Positions 9,381 through 17,989 are shown, counted from the first letter of the stretch. The stretch: DNA of 31,900 nt from Thermoplasmata archaeon (GCA_021806355.1 JAJZXT010000140.1:1-31900); one strand, 5' to 3'. Notes: a model not told the origin generated them from the letters alone. Numbers and translations: made by a program.

Positions 9381-10648
9381 GTCTGAGGTTGAACACTTTC
9401 TTCCTTGACTACAGTGCTGAATCTCTTTGAGAATAATCTGCTTATTGAAACGTACATTCCGCCAACAATAACCGATCCTAATGCAATATATATCCAGTAG
9501 GTTGCCGAAACGTTTTCAAGAACGAAGAGAAGATACATTCCTATTATTGCACCCGCAAAACCTCCGATGCTGGTATAAAGGTTGTATACTCCAATATATG
9601 ATCCTCTCATATTATCAGGCGCAATTGTCGTTATGATACTCTGCGTGGTTGGCGATACAAGGTCCTCCCCAAACGTCGATATCGCCATGAAAGCCAGCAG
9701 GATTCCAAGGGTGGGAGTATATGTGAGAAACAGGAATCCGACAGCATAGAACAATGAGCCAACCCCCCGCCATAGCATGGAGTTACCATATTTTGTCATC
9801 ATCCTCAACAGAGGGAACTGGAGAATAACAACCAGGAACCCATTGAGTGCCCACACGTAACCAAGGTAAAGGAAAGGCAGGTGCTGTATATATATGGTGT
9901 AAACGGTAAATGTTGATCCCCTCTGCCTCATGAAGAATCCCAGAATGATCCCTATTACGATGAAAATCACGAAGAAGCGATCGCGTGAATAGGATTTGGT
10001 CAGTTCTCCCCTCTTCAAGGAAGCGTGTTCCCTTGGATTGTAGGTCTCTTTCATCAGATAATATAGCATGAAGATTTCAACAACTGTCACTATTGAGGAG
10101 ACCAGAAAGATATACTGCAATCCGTATGATGCCAGAATCGCTCCCATGAGGGGGCCAATCGCAATGCCTAGGTTTGCCATTATCCTCATTATTGTATAAC
10201 CGGACAATCTGTCGTGGACAGACGTAACATCAGCAACCGCTGCCTGCACTGCAGGATATTGAATAGAATTGATAATTATGGTGCCGAACCATGAAGCCAG
10301 CAGGAGGAGAAAGTAATGTGGCACGGCTATACTGTAATATATAAGAAGGTAAAGGAAGACGGCAGGAATCTGGGAATAAACCAGGATTACCCTTCTCCCT
10401 ATCTTATCTGTAAGTATCCCGGAAAAATACTGTATTACTGCCATCAGTAGTGTTGCCGACCCTAGGAACAACCCCGTTTCTATGAAAGATATGTGATAGG
10501 TGATGATGAAAATAAGCGGGACAAATATGAATGTGGAACCCCTCCCAAAAGCCCTGATAAACCTCGTGGCTCCTAGAATCCATACGCCACGATCAAGGTT
10601 ACGAATGTTGTATGAGTAGTTATCCCCTGACGTTTTTCCTATATACAA
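9377..10648 (-). CDS. Major facilitator superfamily transporter
   Basis: This is a 423-residue polytopic protein with about 12 hydrophobic segments, the usual size for the superfamily. The loop after the second helix reads GILTDKIGRRVI, matching the conserved MFS motif A (GxLaDrxGrr). A longer polar loop divides two six-helix halves near residues 205-225. Substrate cannot be predicted; the overall look is of a drug/sugar efflux-type MFS. The start is uncertain: TTG at 10648 is the only candidate that keeps the first helix intact, since the next methionine falls far inside. An AT-rich box at 10651-10661 is too close to that start to serve as its promoter, so transcription probably begins further upstream. 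Confidence 0.85.
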   Translation of the reverse strand: MYIGKTSGDNYSYNIRNLDRGVWILGATRFIRAFGRGSTFIFVPLIFIITYHISFIETGLFLGSATLLMAVIQYFSGILTDKIGRRVILVYSQIPAVFLYLLIYYSIAVPHYFLLLLASWFGTIIINSIQYPAVQAAVADVTSVHDRLSGYTIMRIMANLGIAIGPLMGAILASYGLQYIFLVSSIVTVVEIFMLYYLMKETYNPREHASLKRGELTKSYSRDRFFVIFIVIGIILGFFMRQRGSTFTVYTIYIQHLPFLYLGYVWALNGFLVVILQFPLLRMMTKYGNSMLWRGVGSLFYAVGFLFLTYTPTLGILLAFMAISTFGEDLVSPTTQSIITTIAPDNMRGSYIGVYNLYTSIGGFAGAIIGMYLLFVLENVSATYWIYIALGSVIVGGMYVSISRLFSKRFSTVVKEESVQPQT

Positions 10649-10781
10649 AATAAATACTTATTCTTTCTCAATGTTCCTTTGCTTGGATAATTATTGTGAA
10701 ATATTAACCAAGTAATAGCTATTGTTTTCAAATTAGATGCTTCAGGTGATTTGGAATGGTTGAAAAGATGAATAAACTACG

Positions 10782-12605
10782 TTATGTAGTAATGTCGCGG
10801 ACTGCGGTTCCAAGGCCAAAAAGAACTTCTCTATCTGACACACTTCCTATACATCTTCCTTTGTCATCTACCACCGCGAGTATATTGACATTATTTTCCT
10901 TTAAGATTCTCAATCCTTCTGAAACTTTCCTGTGTTCCTCGATCGAAATAGCCTTTTCCAGAAGTACACTTCTCATTTTCATAACTCTTGCGGTTTTTTC
11001 TGGCAGGAAAAGTAAATCAACAATGTTTGCAACTCCAACGGGGTATCTGTTAGCATCAACAATAATTGCATAGGGGGTATGTTTTCTTATGAGTCCATCG
11101 ATGACAGTCTTTACCGTATCATCCAGCCCGTAAATTGCTTCAATTGTGTTAACAGATTTATCGTTTATTGTGAGAGTTTCAAGGTTCTGTGCAACCATCT
11201 GCCCCTCCCTTGATAAATCGAGATCATATGGAGTCTTTGTGACAATGCTCTTGACTTCTGACAGAATAAATCCAATAACGATCCAGGTCAGAAATATAGT
11301 TGTATATGCGCTTACGGTAGAGTATGCTGAATAGATCATAACAACCGAACTTATAGAAGCACCAGTTACTGCAAGAATGAATTCATCATAGTTCCTGATA
11401 CGATCAAGAAACGTGTTCTTTACCTTTAGGGCGAGCCTTCTCCCTCTCCTCAACCCAATGCGAATAAGCGAAAAATTGGCACTTATGTGTATAAATAGAC
11501 CTCCAAGTGCTGAAATTGTTCCAAGTATTATGAAGCCGGTTTCAGCAGAAATGTAATCCAGCATGATCAGGGGGAGAGTCACCATTACAAGGCTGGTGAA
11601 AAGAATTGCAACGAGGGGAGCATTCCGTCTATCCTTCTTTCCAAAAAATGCTGGAAATGATCTGTCGACTCCCATTCTAAAAATCGTCCTTGAAGCAGCA
11701 GAGCCAAAGGAGAGGAAAGCAAGAATTGCGTCATTTATTGTTGCAATGGCAACAGCATAATAGAAATAAATCCCGAAACTGCCCAGGTTATTTTTCAAAA
11801 GGCTTATTATTGGCAATTTTTCAGTAACAGGAATAACCAGCGAAGCCTGCAGGATAAGATTGGAAAATGCATAAATCATGACTGTTGCGAGAATTCCTCC
11901 GGTAAGTATCACGGTGATTACGCTGTTCCCGACATCTTTTTTCGGGTTCTTCACCTCTCCCGAAACGGGCGCAATTGATCCATAACCAGTCGGTATGCCC
12001 ATTGCAAAGAGAATGCCCAGGAAGAGGTCACCGGGAGTTATCGGGTATACACTTGGATTGGGAACGTATGCAGCTCCTTTCGTGACCACAAATGAGGCTG
12101 CTATTATTGCAATCATGGTCACAATCTCAATCACAACCGCAACTAACGCGTATCTGGAGGATAACCTTATCCCGATAATGAGAAAAGTCACAGACGGGAT
12201 CACTATTATGGCAAGTGCGATAAACACTGAAATTCCAAAAACAAGGTGAAGGATAAATATCGCACCCATCACGTAGGCAATGCCGTATAAGAAGGAATAA
12301 AAAATGTACATCCAGCCTGTGTCAAACCCGATCCTTGCAGATAAAGCCTGGAAAGCGTAGGTGTAATAGCCCCCGGACGATGAAAATCTTCTGGAGAGCC
12401 TTGTGACAGACAGCCCATTGAGAAGGACAAGGAGAGTTCCAATCACCATGACAAGAGGAGCGTCATATCCTGCTAGCGTTATGGCAAATGCTCCATAAGT
12501 CAAGATACTCAGAAGTGGGGACATTCCCCCGAAGGAGAGAAAGAAGAGATCCTTGAAGCTAAGGGTTCTTGCCAGATCGTTTTTTGAAGCAGCCTCTTCA
12601 ACCAT
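10782..12605 (-). CDS. APC-family amino acid permease with C-terminal CBS domain pair
   Basis: The first roughly 470 residues form about 12 membrane segments of the amino acid/polyamine/organocation type, beginning LSFKDLFFLSFGGMSP, a typical APC first-helix lead-in. From about residue 490 to the end is a soluble pair of CBS domains (TPYAIIVDANRYPVGV and NVNILAVVDDKGRCIGSVSD). CBS pairs bind adenine nucleotides or related ligands, so transport may be gated by energy or second-messenger state; that is inference. The ATG at 12605 has a TATA-like TTATTATAAG about 25 nt upstream, which suggests a leaderless transcript. The gene stands alone, separated from the MFS gene by about 130 nt. Confidence 0.88.
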   Translation of the reverse strand: MVEEAASKNDLARTLSFKDLFFLSFGGMSPLLSILTYGAFAITLAGYDAPLVMVIGTLLVLLNGLSVTRLSRRFSSSGGYYTYAFQALSARIGFDTGWMYIFYSFLYGIAYVMGAIFILHLVFGISVFIALAIIVIPSVTFLIIGIRLSSRYALVAVVIEIVTMIAIIAASFVVTKGAAYVPNPSVYPITPGDLFLGILFAMGIPTGYGSIAPVSGEVKNPKKDVGNSVITVILTGGILATVMIYAFSNLILQASLVIPVTEKLPIISLLKNNLGSFGIYFYYAVAIATINDAILAFLSFGSAASRTIFRMGVDRSFPAFFGKKDRRNAPLVAILFTSLVMVTLPLIMLDYISAETGFIILGTISALGGLFIHISANFSLIRIGLRRGRRLALKVKNTFLDRIRNYDEFILAVTGASISSVVMIYSAYSTVSAYTTIFLTWIVIGFILSEVKSIVTKTPYDLDLSREGQMVAQNLETLTINDKSVNTIEAIYGLDDTVKTVIDGLIRKHTPYAIIVDANRYPVGVANIVDLLFLPEKTARVMKMRSVLLEKAISIEEHRKVSEGLRILKENNVNILAVVDDKGRCIGSVSDREVLFGLGTAVRDITT

Positions 12606-12624
12606 AATGTGCCTTTAACAATCC

Positions 12625-12634
12625 TTATTATAAG
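12625..12634 (-). promoter_or_regulatory. TATA box of the APC-CBS permease gene
   Basis: CTTATAATAA on the minus strand is centred about 25 nt upstream of the ATG at 12605, the spacing expected when transcription starts at the start codon. Confidence 0.5.
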
Positions 12635-12711
12635 AATATAGCCATTTTTGAGGATTTGTGCGTATAAGAATTTTGCACACATACGCCCATAGTTTGGTGC
12701 ATATTCATAGT

Positions 12712-12726
12712 GTGTCAGCATGACAC
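12712..12726. repeat. Perfect short palindrome upstream of the permease promoter
   Basis: GTGTCA-GCA-TGACAC is a perfect 6-bp inverted repeat with a 3-nt centre, about 80 nt upstream of the permease TATA box. Its form is like a dimeric regulator site, but no regulator gene is adjacent. Confidence 0.35.
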
Positions 12727-12777
12727 CGATGCCATTGCAAGAAGATTAATTTATAAGGAAATAGAAGGATTCTAATC

Positions 12778-12808
12778 AAAAAAAAAATAAATGAGTTTTT
12801 TAAAACTC
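12778..12808 (-). terminator. Hairpin plus T-run terminator of the symporter operon
   Basis: GAGTTTT-TT-AAAACTC (12793-12808) overlaps the symporter stop codon and, on the minus strand, is followed shortly by ten consecutive T residues (A10 on plus at 12778-12787). A U-run is the main archaeal intrinsic termination signal. Confidence 0.6.
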
Positions 12809-14323
12809 ACTTGCCAGTTCGCTATTATCTATTATACCCTCGTCCTTTACCTTATGCATCACCAGGCTTATTAGGTGTACTATAAGGACTGTTACAACGT
12901 TCAGAATCAGGCTAAAAATTCCAACGTATATGAAGTCGAAGGGTTTGTATAGTGATCCACTGAAATTCAATAGATAGAGCAGGTAGAGAGTTGATGAAAG
13001 GCCAATGAACCACCCAATGCCGATGGAATATTTACTGAACTTCCTGGTATAAAGGGCCAGGTAAACAGCCGGAAGCGTCTGCAGTATAAACGCCCCTCCA
13101 AAGGTTTGCAGATAAATGACATAACCGTTGGCAGCCGGAGTCAGTGAAAATATCAACGCGGCCACTATCACAACTATCACAAGGAATCTTGACAGGAGGG
13201 CTTGTTGAGCAGAAGTAGCGTTCTTGTTAATGTATTGGACATACACATTTCTTGTCAGCAGGTTTGCTGAGGCGAGAGCCATTATGGATGCCGGCACTAC
13301 ACTGCCTACCACAATGGCAGCATACGCAAGTGCCGTGAATGTTGATGGGAAGAGATCCTTTATCAGGTATGGAAAAGCGAATGATGTTGCAGGTTGGCCT
13401 TTTGTTCCAAACACTCCTCCATTTGCGACAACGGCAGCAACTCCCAAAATGGCAACTATAAGCAGGAGCACGTTATAGAGAGGCAACAGTGACGCATTCC
13501 TCTTTATTGTCCTTACATCTTTTGATCCCAGTGTTCCTGTTATTCCATGTGGATAAAGGAAAAGTGCAAGGGCAGAACCCAAGGCAAGGGTGACATATCC
13601 CAATGCCAGGGTGGGTGGCATATCAAGCGGGGTGAATGTCTTCGTTGTTTTCGTATATGCAGACGCGGTGCTGAATATGTTGGCGAAGCCTCCATAGTGT
13701 ATAGGCACATATATCACGATAGTGAGAACCACTCCCCAGACAATTGCATCCTTGATTATTGCGGTAAGGGCAGGTGCCCTCATTCCACTCAGGAAGGTAA
13801 AAGCAGCCACCAACAGAAAAGCTATAATCAAGCTTATAGTGACCGGTAAGAAAATTGCCTGCATGACATATCCAATACTCACTATTTGCAGGGCAAGGTA
13901 TGGAAGCTCAGCCAGAACTCCCGTCAATGCTATGAGCAAAGCGAGGAACGGACTGGAGAATCTATCCCTAACGAAATCACCTACAGTTATGTAATTCCTC
14001 TTCTTTGAAACTGTCCATAAGCGTGGCATCATCAGGTATACGATAGGATAGATCATGATTCCATAGGTTATTGCGAACATGGCAAGCGCTCCAGAACCGC
14101 CTGCGACACCGGGAACCGCGATAAGGGTATATGCCGTATACATATCTCCTCCCAAGAGGAACCATACTACGACCGTCCCAAATCTTCTTCCACCAAGACC
14201 CCATTCAGTGATATCTTCCATTGTTTTTGGTTTTCTCCATATGAATGAGATAAAACCCACGAACAGGACGACAATTATCACCGCAAAAAAGAGGGCATAA
14301 TCATAATCTGAGAATGAGGTCAT
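12800..14323 (-). CDS. Sodium:solute symporter family transporter, monocarboxylate-type
   Basis: This 507-residue protein has about 13 hydrophobic segments and the sodium:solute symporter (SSS) look: an N-terminal ITEWGLGGRRFGT loop before helix 2 and a GDMYTAYTLIAVPG helix 2. Together with the small DUF3311 gene just upstream this is the arrangement of MctP-like monocarboxylate permeases, which carry pyruvate, lactate, propionate or similar acids. The coupling ion could be Na+ or H+. The start at 14323 overlaps the upstream stop by 4 nt and has GGTGA a few bases before it. A carboxylate substrate would fit the methylcitrate operon elsewhere in the window, but that is inference. Confidence 0.87.
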   Translation of the reverse strand: MTSFSDYDYALFFAVIIVVLFVGFISFIWRKPKTMEDITEWGLGGRRFGTVVVWFLLGGDMYTAYTLIAVPGVAGGSGALAMFAITYGIMIYPIVYLMMPRLWTVSKKRNYITVGDFVRDRFSSPFLALLIALTGVLAELPYLALQIVSIGYVMQAIFLPVTISLIIAFLLVAAFTFLSGMRAPALTAIIKDAIVWGVVLTIVIYVPIHYGGFANIFSTASAYTKTTKTFTPLDMPPTLALGYVTLALGSALALFLYPHGITGTLGSKDVRTIKRNASLLPLYNVLLLIVAILGVAAVVANGGVFGTKGQPATSFAFPYLIKDLFPSTFTALAYAAIVVGSVVPASIMALASANLLTRNVYVQYINKNATSAQQALLSRFLVIVVIVAALIFSLTPAANGYVIYLQTFGGAFILQTLPAVYLALYTRKFSKYSIGIGWFIGLSSTLYLLYLLNFSGSLYKPFDFIYVGIFSLILNVVTVLIVHLISLVMHKVKDEGIIDNSELASEF

Positions 14324-14532
14324 GAATTCACCTTCTTTCTTTCATATTCTTTGCTTTCCACAAGATACACCGTAAATGTCAGGATTGCTGCTATAAAGAT
14401 CCAGACAAGTTGGTACCAGTAGAAGAAGGGCAGGCCACCTAACTGGGGATTTACTCTATTGTATATGTCAAATCCCAGCACCATAAATATATATGGCAAC
14501 AAGAGCAGAATTCCTTTTATGAATCCGTTCAT
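14320..14532 (-). CDS. DUF3311-type small membrane protein, partner of the symporter
   Basis: The 70 residues contain two hydrophobic helices (about 5-23 and 37-60) joined by a loop with NPQLGGLPFFYWYQ, characteristic of the DUF3311 family. Members sit immediately upstream of SSS permeases and are thought to be accessory or stabilising subunits. The basic tail KEYERKKVNS ends 4 nt into the symporter gene. A TATA-like box about 28 nt upstream of the ATG suggests a leaderless transcript. Confidence 0.82.
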   Translation of the reverse strand: MNGFIKGILLLLPYIFMVLGFDIYNRVNPQLGGLPFFYWYQLVWIFIAAILTFTVYLVESKEYERKKVNS

Positions 14533-14555
14533 GAATGATAGTAAATATCATTCCC

Positions 14556-14564
14556 TTAAATATA
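14556..14564 (-). promoter_or_regulatory. TATA box of the DUF3311-symporter operon
   Basis: On the minus strand TATATTTAA is centred about 28 nt before the ATG at 14532, placing the transcription start at or next to the start codon. Confidence 0.5.
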
Positions 14565-14627
14565 TTTCTATTTTCGTAATTAATATATGTTATTCGTATA
14601 AACGCACTATGGTTTAGCGTGAGAAAA

Positions 14628-15371
14628 TTATCGTCTACCAGACCATTCAACCGGGTTAAGATATCCTCTCATCAATTTGATCCAGAATATTGGTATGTAA
14701 AGAAAATCTTTCAACTTTTTCTTATTGGAAAGCATTAAGAAGGCTACCAAAAGTGAATATGCAACCTCCCGGGGAGAAAAACCTGCAGTCAGCCTTACAT
14801 AGGAACCCTGCCATTCCGGCCAAAATCTATACTCCCTTGAATAAGATCTATGGATCATTGTGTTTTTGATATACTTGATCTTAAGTCTGGCTTTCCTGAA
14901 ATATCTCTGGACATAATACGTCTCCCTTCCATAAATGCCATCAGGAAATGTAATTTTATTGATTATTTCCCTTTTAATCAAAATCAAGCCAAATGGAATT
15001 CCGTAGTTGAATGGATAACCCAGCGAGGAACCTATAACTGCACCGACCTTTCTATCCTCCAACAGGCTTAATGCAGTGTTTATGAAGTCATCGCGTATGA
15101 TTTCCACGTCACTGTCAATATAGAGAATATACTGTTTTTTACAGATAATTCCTGCAAAGGATGTAGCATACGCCAACCCTTTATCTTCAAGGAATACCGT
15201 TGCATGAAATTCTTCTGCAATTTTAAGTGTATTATCCGTGCTTTTGCCGTCTATTACAATTATGTTCGAGCCTGGAATGTGCTCTTTTATGGCTGACAGA
15301 CAGTTTTCAAGGCTCCTGGCAGAATTCTTTGTCCTGACAACTATATCAAACAGGTTGTTGAAATCTGCCAT
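14628..15371 (-). CDS. Glycosyltransferase family 2
   Basis: This transfers a sugar from a nucleotide sugar to an acceptor, probably in cell-surface or lipid glycan synthesis. The GT-A fold signature is clear: DIVVRTKNSARSLENCL at the N-terminus, IIVIDGKSTDNT, and the metal-binding DSD in ILYIDSDVEI. The frame is open for a further 15 codons upstream to an ATG at 15416, but I chose the ATG at 15371. It begins at MADFNNLFDIVV, and a TATA-like box at 15391-15401 lies about 26 nt ahead, so a leaderless start is likely. The 247-residue protein has a hydrophobic, basic C-terminal part (about 195-240) that may lie on the membrane. It has no co-transcribed partner. Confidence 0.85.
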   Translation of the reverse strand: MADFNNLFDIVVRTKNSARSLENCLSAIKEHIPGSNIIVIDGKSTDNTLKIAEEFHATVFLEDKGLAYATSFAGIICKKQYILYIDSDVEIIRDDFINTALSLLEDRKVGAVIGSSLGYPFNYGIPFGLILIKREIINKITFPDGIYGRETYYVQRYFRKARLKIKYIKNTMIHRSYSREYRFWPEWQGSYVRLTAGFSPREVAYSLLVAFLMLSNKKKLKDFLYIPIFWIKLMRGYLNPVEWSGRR

Positions 15372-15390
15372 GTTTACGAAATAGGAAATT

Positions 15391-15401
15391 TTACTTATAA
15401 T
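15391..15401 (-). promoter_or_regulatory. TATA box of the glycosyltransferase gene
   Basis: ATTATAAGTAA on the minus strand is centred about 26 nt before the ATG at 15371. It supports that start rather than the ATG at 15416, which lies upstream of the box. Confidence 0.5.
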
Positions 15402-15461
15402 GATTAGGATATCCAATAAAGTTGATGATATATTGAATTTACATAAACGACATCTTCAAAC

Positions 15462-15483
15462 ACTAAGAAAAACAGAAGAAAAT
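15462..15483 (-). terminator. Pyrimidine-rich terminator after 5S rRNA
   Basis: Directly after the 5S 3' end the minus strand runs ATTTTCTTCTGTTTTTCTT. This U-rich stretch is the type of signal that ends archaeal stable-RNA transcripts. Confidence 0.5.
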
Positions 15484-15602
15484 GTGACAGCGATTCGCAC
15501 TTCCCGTCCCCTCGCGGAAGACAGTACACATACGAAACGTTGTAGGCTTTACCGTCGGGTTCGGAATGGGACCGGGTGTTTCCCCACAGCTGTGGCCGTC
15601 AC
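15484..15602 (-). rRNA. rrf: 5S ribosomal RNA
   Basis: On the minus strand the universal 5S core CCCATTCCGAACCCG is present. The ends form helix I, GTGACGG (5') with CTGTCAC (3'), giving about 119 nt, the expected size. It stands alone between a glycosyltransferase and otsA: no 16S, 23S or tRNA is within reach. It has its own TATA box and a U-rich terminator, so it is an independent transcription unit. Unlinked rRNA genes are known from Thermoplasma. End positions could be off by one or two bases. Confidence 0.95.
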
Positions 15603-15622
15603 AACAGGTAATTATCATCCAG

Positions 15623-15630
15623 TATAAAAA
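15623..15630 (-). promoter_or_regulatory. TATA box of the 5S rRNA gene
   Basis: TTTTTATA on the minus strand is centred about 24 nt before the 5S 5' end at 15602. Confidence 0.55.
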
Positions 15631-15677
15631 TCTCACCAATTTTATGTGCTGATGCATCTTTCAGATTTCAAGGGATG

Positions 15678-15745
15678 GGTGCAATGCCTGTTAGCTCTCC
15701 AAAGGGAAACACTTCATTTCACTAATTTTCGTAATCGCATTGCCC
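15678..15745. other. Unassigned intergenic inverted repeat between 5S and otsA
   Basis: The stretch 15631-15850 has no convincing gene. It contains GG-T-GCAATGC (15678-15687) and GCATTGCCC (15737-15745), which pair over nine bases with one bulge around a loop of about 49 nt. On the plus strand this is followed by AAAAATACTTTCTTTTCT. It might be a small RNA or only a chance pairing. Confidence 0.2.
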
Positions 15746-15851
15746 AAAAATACTTTCTTTTCTGTATTCGCCAACGTGAATTCCTTTATCACAATGTAAT
15801 AAGCGGAAACCATAATCACCGTAAAAATACACCCTCAAATTAGTAGTTGAC

Positions 15852-15859
15852 TTAAATAT
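15852..15859 (+). promoter_or_regulatory. TATA box of the trehalose operon
   Basis: TTAAATAT is centred about 24 nt before the otsA ATG, consistent with a leaderless transcript. Confidence 0.5.
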
Positions 15860-15878
15860 CATATTATCATGTTCATAT

Positions 15879-17231
15879 ATGCCATACATTATAGTCACTA
15901 GCCGGAGCCCATATTCCTATGACAGGGTTAGGGGCAAAATAAACAAGAGGATGAACATAGGCGGGGTGGCAATAGTACTCAACGATCTAATATCAAGGGA
16001 AGGTGGCACCTGGGTTTGCTGGGGTGATGGAACCGCTGACCATGAATTCCAGGAGGAGGATAATGGAAAGTTCAGGATATCCAGAATCCTCTTGACTATA
16101 CAGGAAAGGAGGGGATTTTATGATGAATATTCAAACAGTACCTTATGGCCACTATTTCATTATTTCAGGGAAAAAATACAGCACGACCAAAAATATTTTA
16201 AGATTTATCAAAAGGTTAATGAGTTGTTTGCCGCAGCCATTGAAAAATCAATAAGAAATAAGGATGAAGTCATCTGGATCCATGATTACCAGCTCTCACT
16301 GGTTCCAGGTTTCCTCAAGGAGAAGGGGGTTACCAACCCAATAATTTTCACCTGGCACATTCCCTGGGTCTCTGATGAATTCTACTCCATACTCCCGGAG
16401 AGAGAGTTGCTGTTGAAATCTATCTCTTCAGCCGATTCCATTACATTCCATACAAAGGAATACAGGACAAACTTCCGTGATTCTTATGAAAAAATCATCG
16501 GGGATCCAAAGAGTGTGGACAGGAAGTTGCACTACTATCCTCTTGGCATTGATTATAAGGCATACGAGGACATTGAAAGATTCAGGAAAATTCCACTGGC
16601 GATGCAAAATACCAAGATAATATTCTCGATTGACAGGCTCGACTATACAAAGGGGCTCATCGCAAGGGTAAAGGCTATAGAATCTCTCCTTAGAAATAAT
16701 CCAGAACTTTCGCAGAAATTTATGTACTTGATGATAGTAACACCAAGTAGGACTAATGTAGGTCAGTATATGGATTTGAAGAATGAACTTGAGATGAATA
16801 TAGGACGTATAAATGGGGAATACGGCAGGATTGGCTGGTATCCAATAACCTATATCTACAGGAAAGTTTCGCAGAAAACATTAATCAATTATTACAAGTG
16901 GGCAGATATTGCCCTGATAACACCATTGATTGACGGGTTGAATCTTGTATGCAAGGAATTTATTGCTGCGAGCAATAAAGGCTTATTGATATTATCTGAG
17001 TTTGCAGGTTCGGCCGAAGATCTAAACGGGGCTGTGAAGGTAAACCCAAATTCAATCGAGAATCTTTCATCAACACTATTCAGCGCACTATCAATGCCGG
17101 AAAGTGAAATCATGGACCGGCTCAACTCCCTGAAGGAAAAGGTTAGAAGAAGAGATATCCAGTGGTGGGCTCGCAAGGTAACGGAAACGATCAAGCGGAA
17201 GGAAAGCAATGTCAGAAATGCAGGAAATTGA
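15879..17231 (+). CDS. otsA: Alpha,alpha-trehalose-6-phosphate synthase (GT20)
   Basis: This joins glucose from a nucleotide sugar to glucose-6-phosphate to make trehalose-6-phosphate, the first step to the protectant trehalose. Most residues known from Escherichia coli OtsA have visible counterparts: SR at 8-9, Y81 and W90, D136 in WIHDYQLSLVPGFL, the FTWHIPW block at 157-163, R253 and K258 in DRLDYTKG, and D352 to E360 in DGLNLVCKE. The 450 residues match the family. The start has no leader (TATA about 24 nt ahead). The 3' end overlaps otsB by 23 nt, so the two enzymes are made together. Confidence 0.95.
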   Translation: MPYIIVTSRSPYSYDRVRGKINKRMNIGGVAIVLNDLISREGGTWVCWGDGTADHEFQEEDNGKFRISRILLTIQERRGFYDEYSNSTLWPLFHYFREKIQHDQKYFKIYQKVNELFAAAIEKSIRNKDEVIWIHDYQLSLVPGFLKEKGVTNPIIFTWHIPWVSDEFYSILPERELLLKSISSADSITFHTKEYRTNFRDSYEKIIGDPKSVDRKLHYYPLGIDYKAYEDIERFRKIPLAMQNTKIIFSIDRLDYTKGLIARVKAIESLLRNNPELSQKFMYLMIVTPSRTNVGQYMDLKNELEMNIGRINGEYGRIGWYPITYIYRKVSQKTLINYYKWADIALITPLIDGLNLVCKEFIAASNKGLLILSEFAGSAEDLNGAVKVNPNSIENLSSTLFSALSMPESEIMDRLNSLKEKVRRRDIQWWARKVTETIKRKESNVRNAGN

Positions 17232-17943
17232 CGGGACTGTGGAGAGATTCAAGGAAAAAAGATCCCAGATTTTCCTTGACTATGATGGTACCCTCGTTCC
17301 TATAAGAATCAATCCGGAGGAATGTTACCCGGACAAGAACCTCCTGCAATTGCTTGAAAAAATATCAGCATCGCATGAGTTGTACATCGTCACCGGAAGA
17401 AGCATGGAGGATATCACCGAATTTCTTGGAACTGACCTAAATGTAGTAGCACTCCACGGAGCCATTGGGAGGATAGGCGGCAAAGTGGTTGAATTTGTTC
17501 CAGAGCTGGATAGATACAGAAGATTATTTAAAAAAATAGAATTGGATTTAAGAGACAAACTCAAGGTCCCAGGGCTCAGAATTTATGAGAAGGACGGAGG
17601 GCTGGTTCTTCACCTTGGGCTTGTCGATCCAGCGTATCGTTCCATAATACTGAACGAATATGATTATCTCTGCAGGGAATACGGGCTTGAAAAATACTAT
17701 GGCATAAACATAGTGGAATTCAGGATCAGGGGCGTAAACAAGGGAAGGACGATAACAAAGCTGAGGAAAAAAGGGATGCAAGCACTGATCGCTGGCGATG
17801 AGGATACTGATGAAGACTCATTTCTCTTCAATGCGGATGCACTTACAATACGGATAGGAAATGGGAAAACGAATGCAAAATATTCCGTTCCGGATTATAT
17901 GGAATTCAGAAAAATACTTCACGAGATAGCCTATGGAAGGTGA
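17209..17943 (+). CDS. otsB: Trehalose-6-phosphate phosphatase (HAD superfamily)
   Basis: This removes the phosphate from trehalose-6-phosphate to give trehalose. HAD motifs are clear: motif I LDYDGTLV with nucleophile D24 and acid/base D26, motif II VTGRS (61-65), the lysine of VNKGRT (K178), and the metal-binding GDEDTDED (196-203). The 244 residues fit OtsB. The ATG at 17209 lies inside otsA and is preceded by GGAAGG; another in-frame ATG nine bases later is also possible. A T-rich stretch near 17975-17989 probably ends the operon. Confidence 0.94.
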   Translation: MSEMQEIDGTVERFKEKRSQIFLDYDGTLVPIRINPEECYPDKNLLQLLEKISASHELYIVTGRSMEDITEFLGTDLNVVALHGAIGRIGGKVVEFVPELDRYRRLFKKIELDLRDKLKVPGLRIYEKDGGLVLHLGLVDPAYRSIILNEYDYLCREYGLEKYYGINIVEFRIRGVNKGRTITKLRKKGMQALIAGDEDTDEDSFLFNADALTIRIGNGKTNAKYSVPDYMEFRKILHEIAYGR

Positions 17944-17974
17944 AACAGAACCTTAGCACGCTATGAACGAAGAT

Positions 17975-17989
17975 AATTTTACTTTTTTG
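17975..17989 (+). terminator. T-run after otsB
   Basis: The sequence ATTTTACTTTTTT follows about 30 nt after the otsB stop and fits an archaeal U-rich terminator. No hairpin is evident. Confidence 0.4.

Noticed and set aside
12509..12721. 70-codon minus-strand open frame overlapping the start of the APC permease
   Set aside because: It overlaps the permease coding region in another frame and covers its TATA box, so it is a shadow.
15371..15416. Upstream ATG (15416) as the glycosyltransferase start
   Set aside because: The TATA box at 15391-15401 lies downstream of it, and the GT2 fold begins after the ATG at 15371.
15400..15657. Open frames on both strands across the 5S rRNA gene
   Set aside because: The sequence is fully explained by 5S rRNA, so these are not protein-coding.
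15646..15843. 65-codon open frame on the plus strand before otsA
   Set aside because: It has no ribosome site, ends just before the otsA promoter and has no family resemblance. The interval is better described as non-coding.
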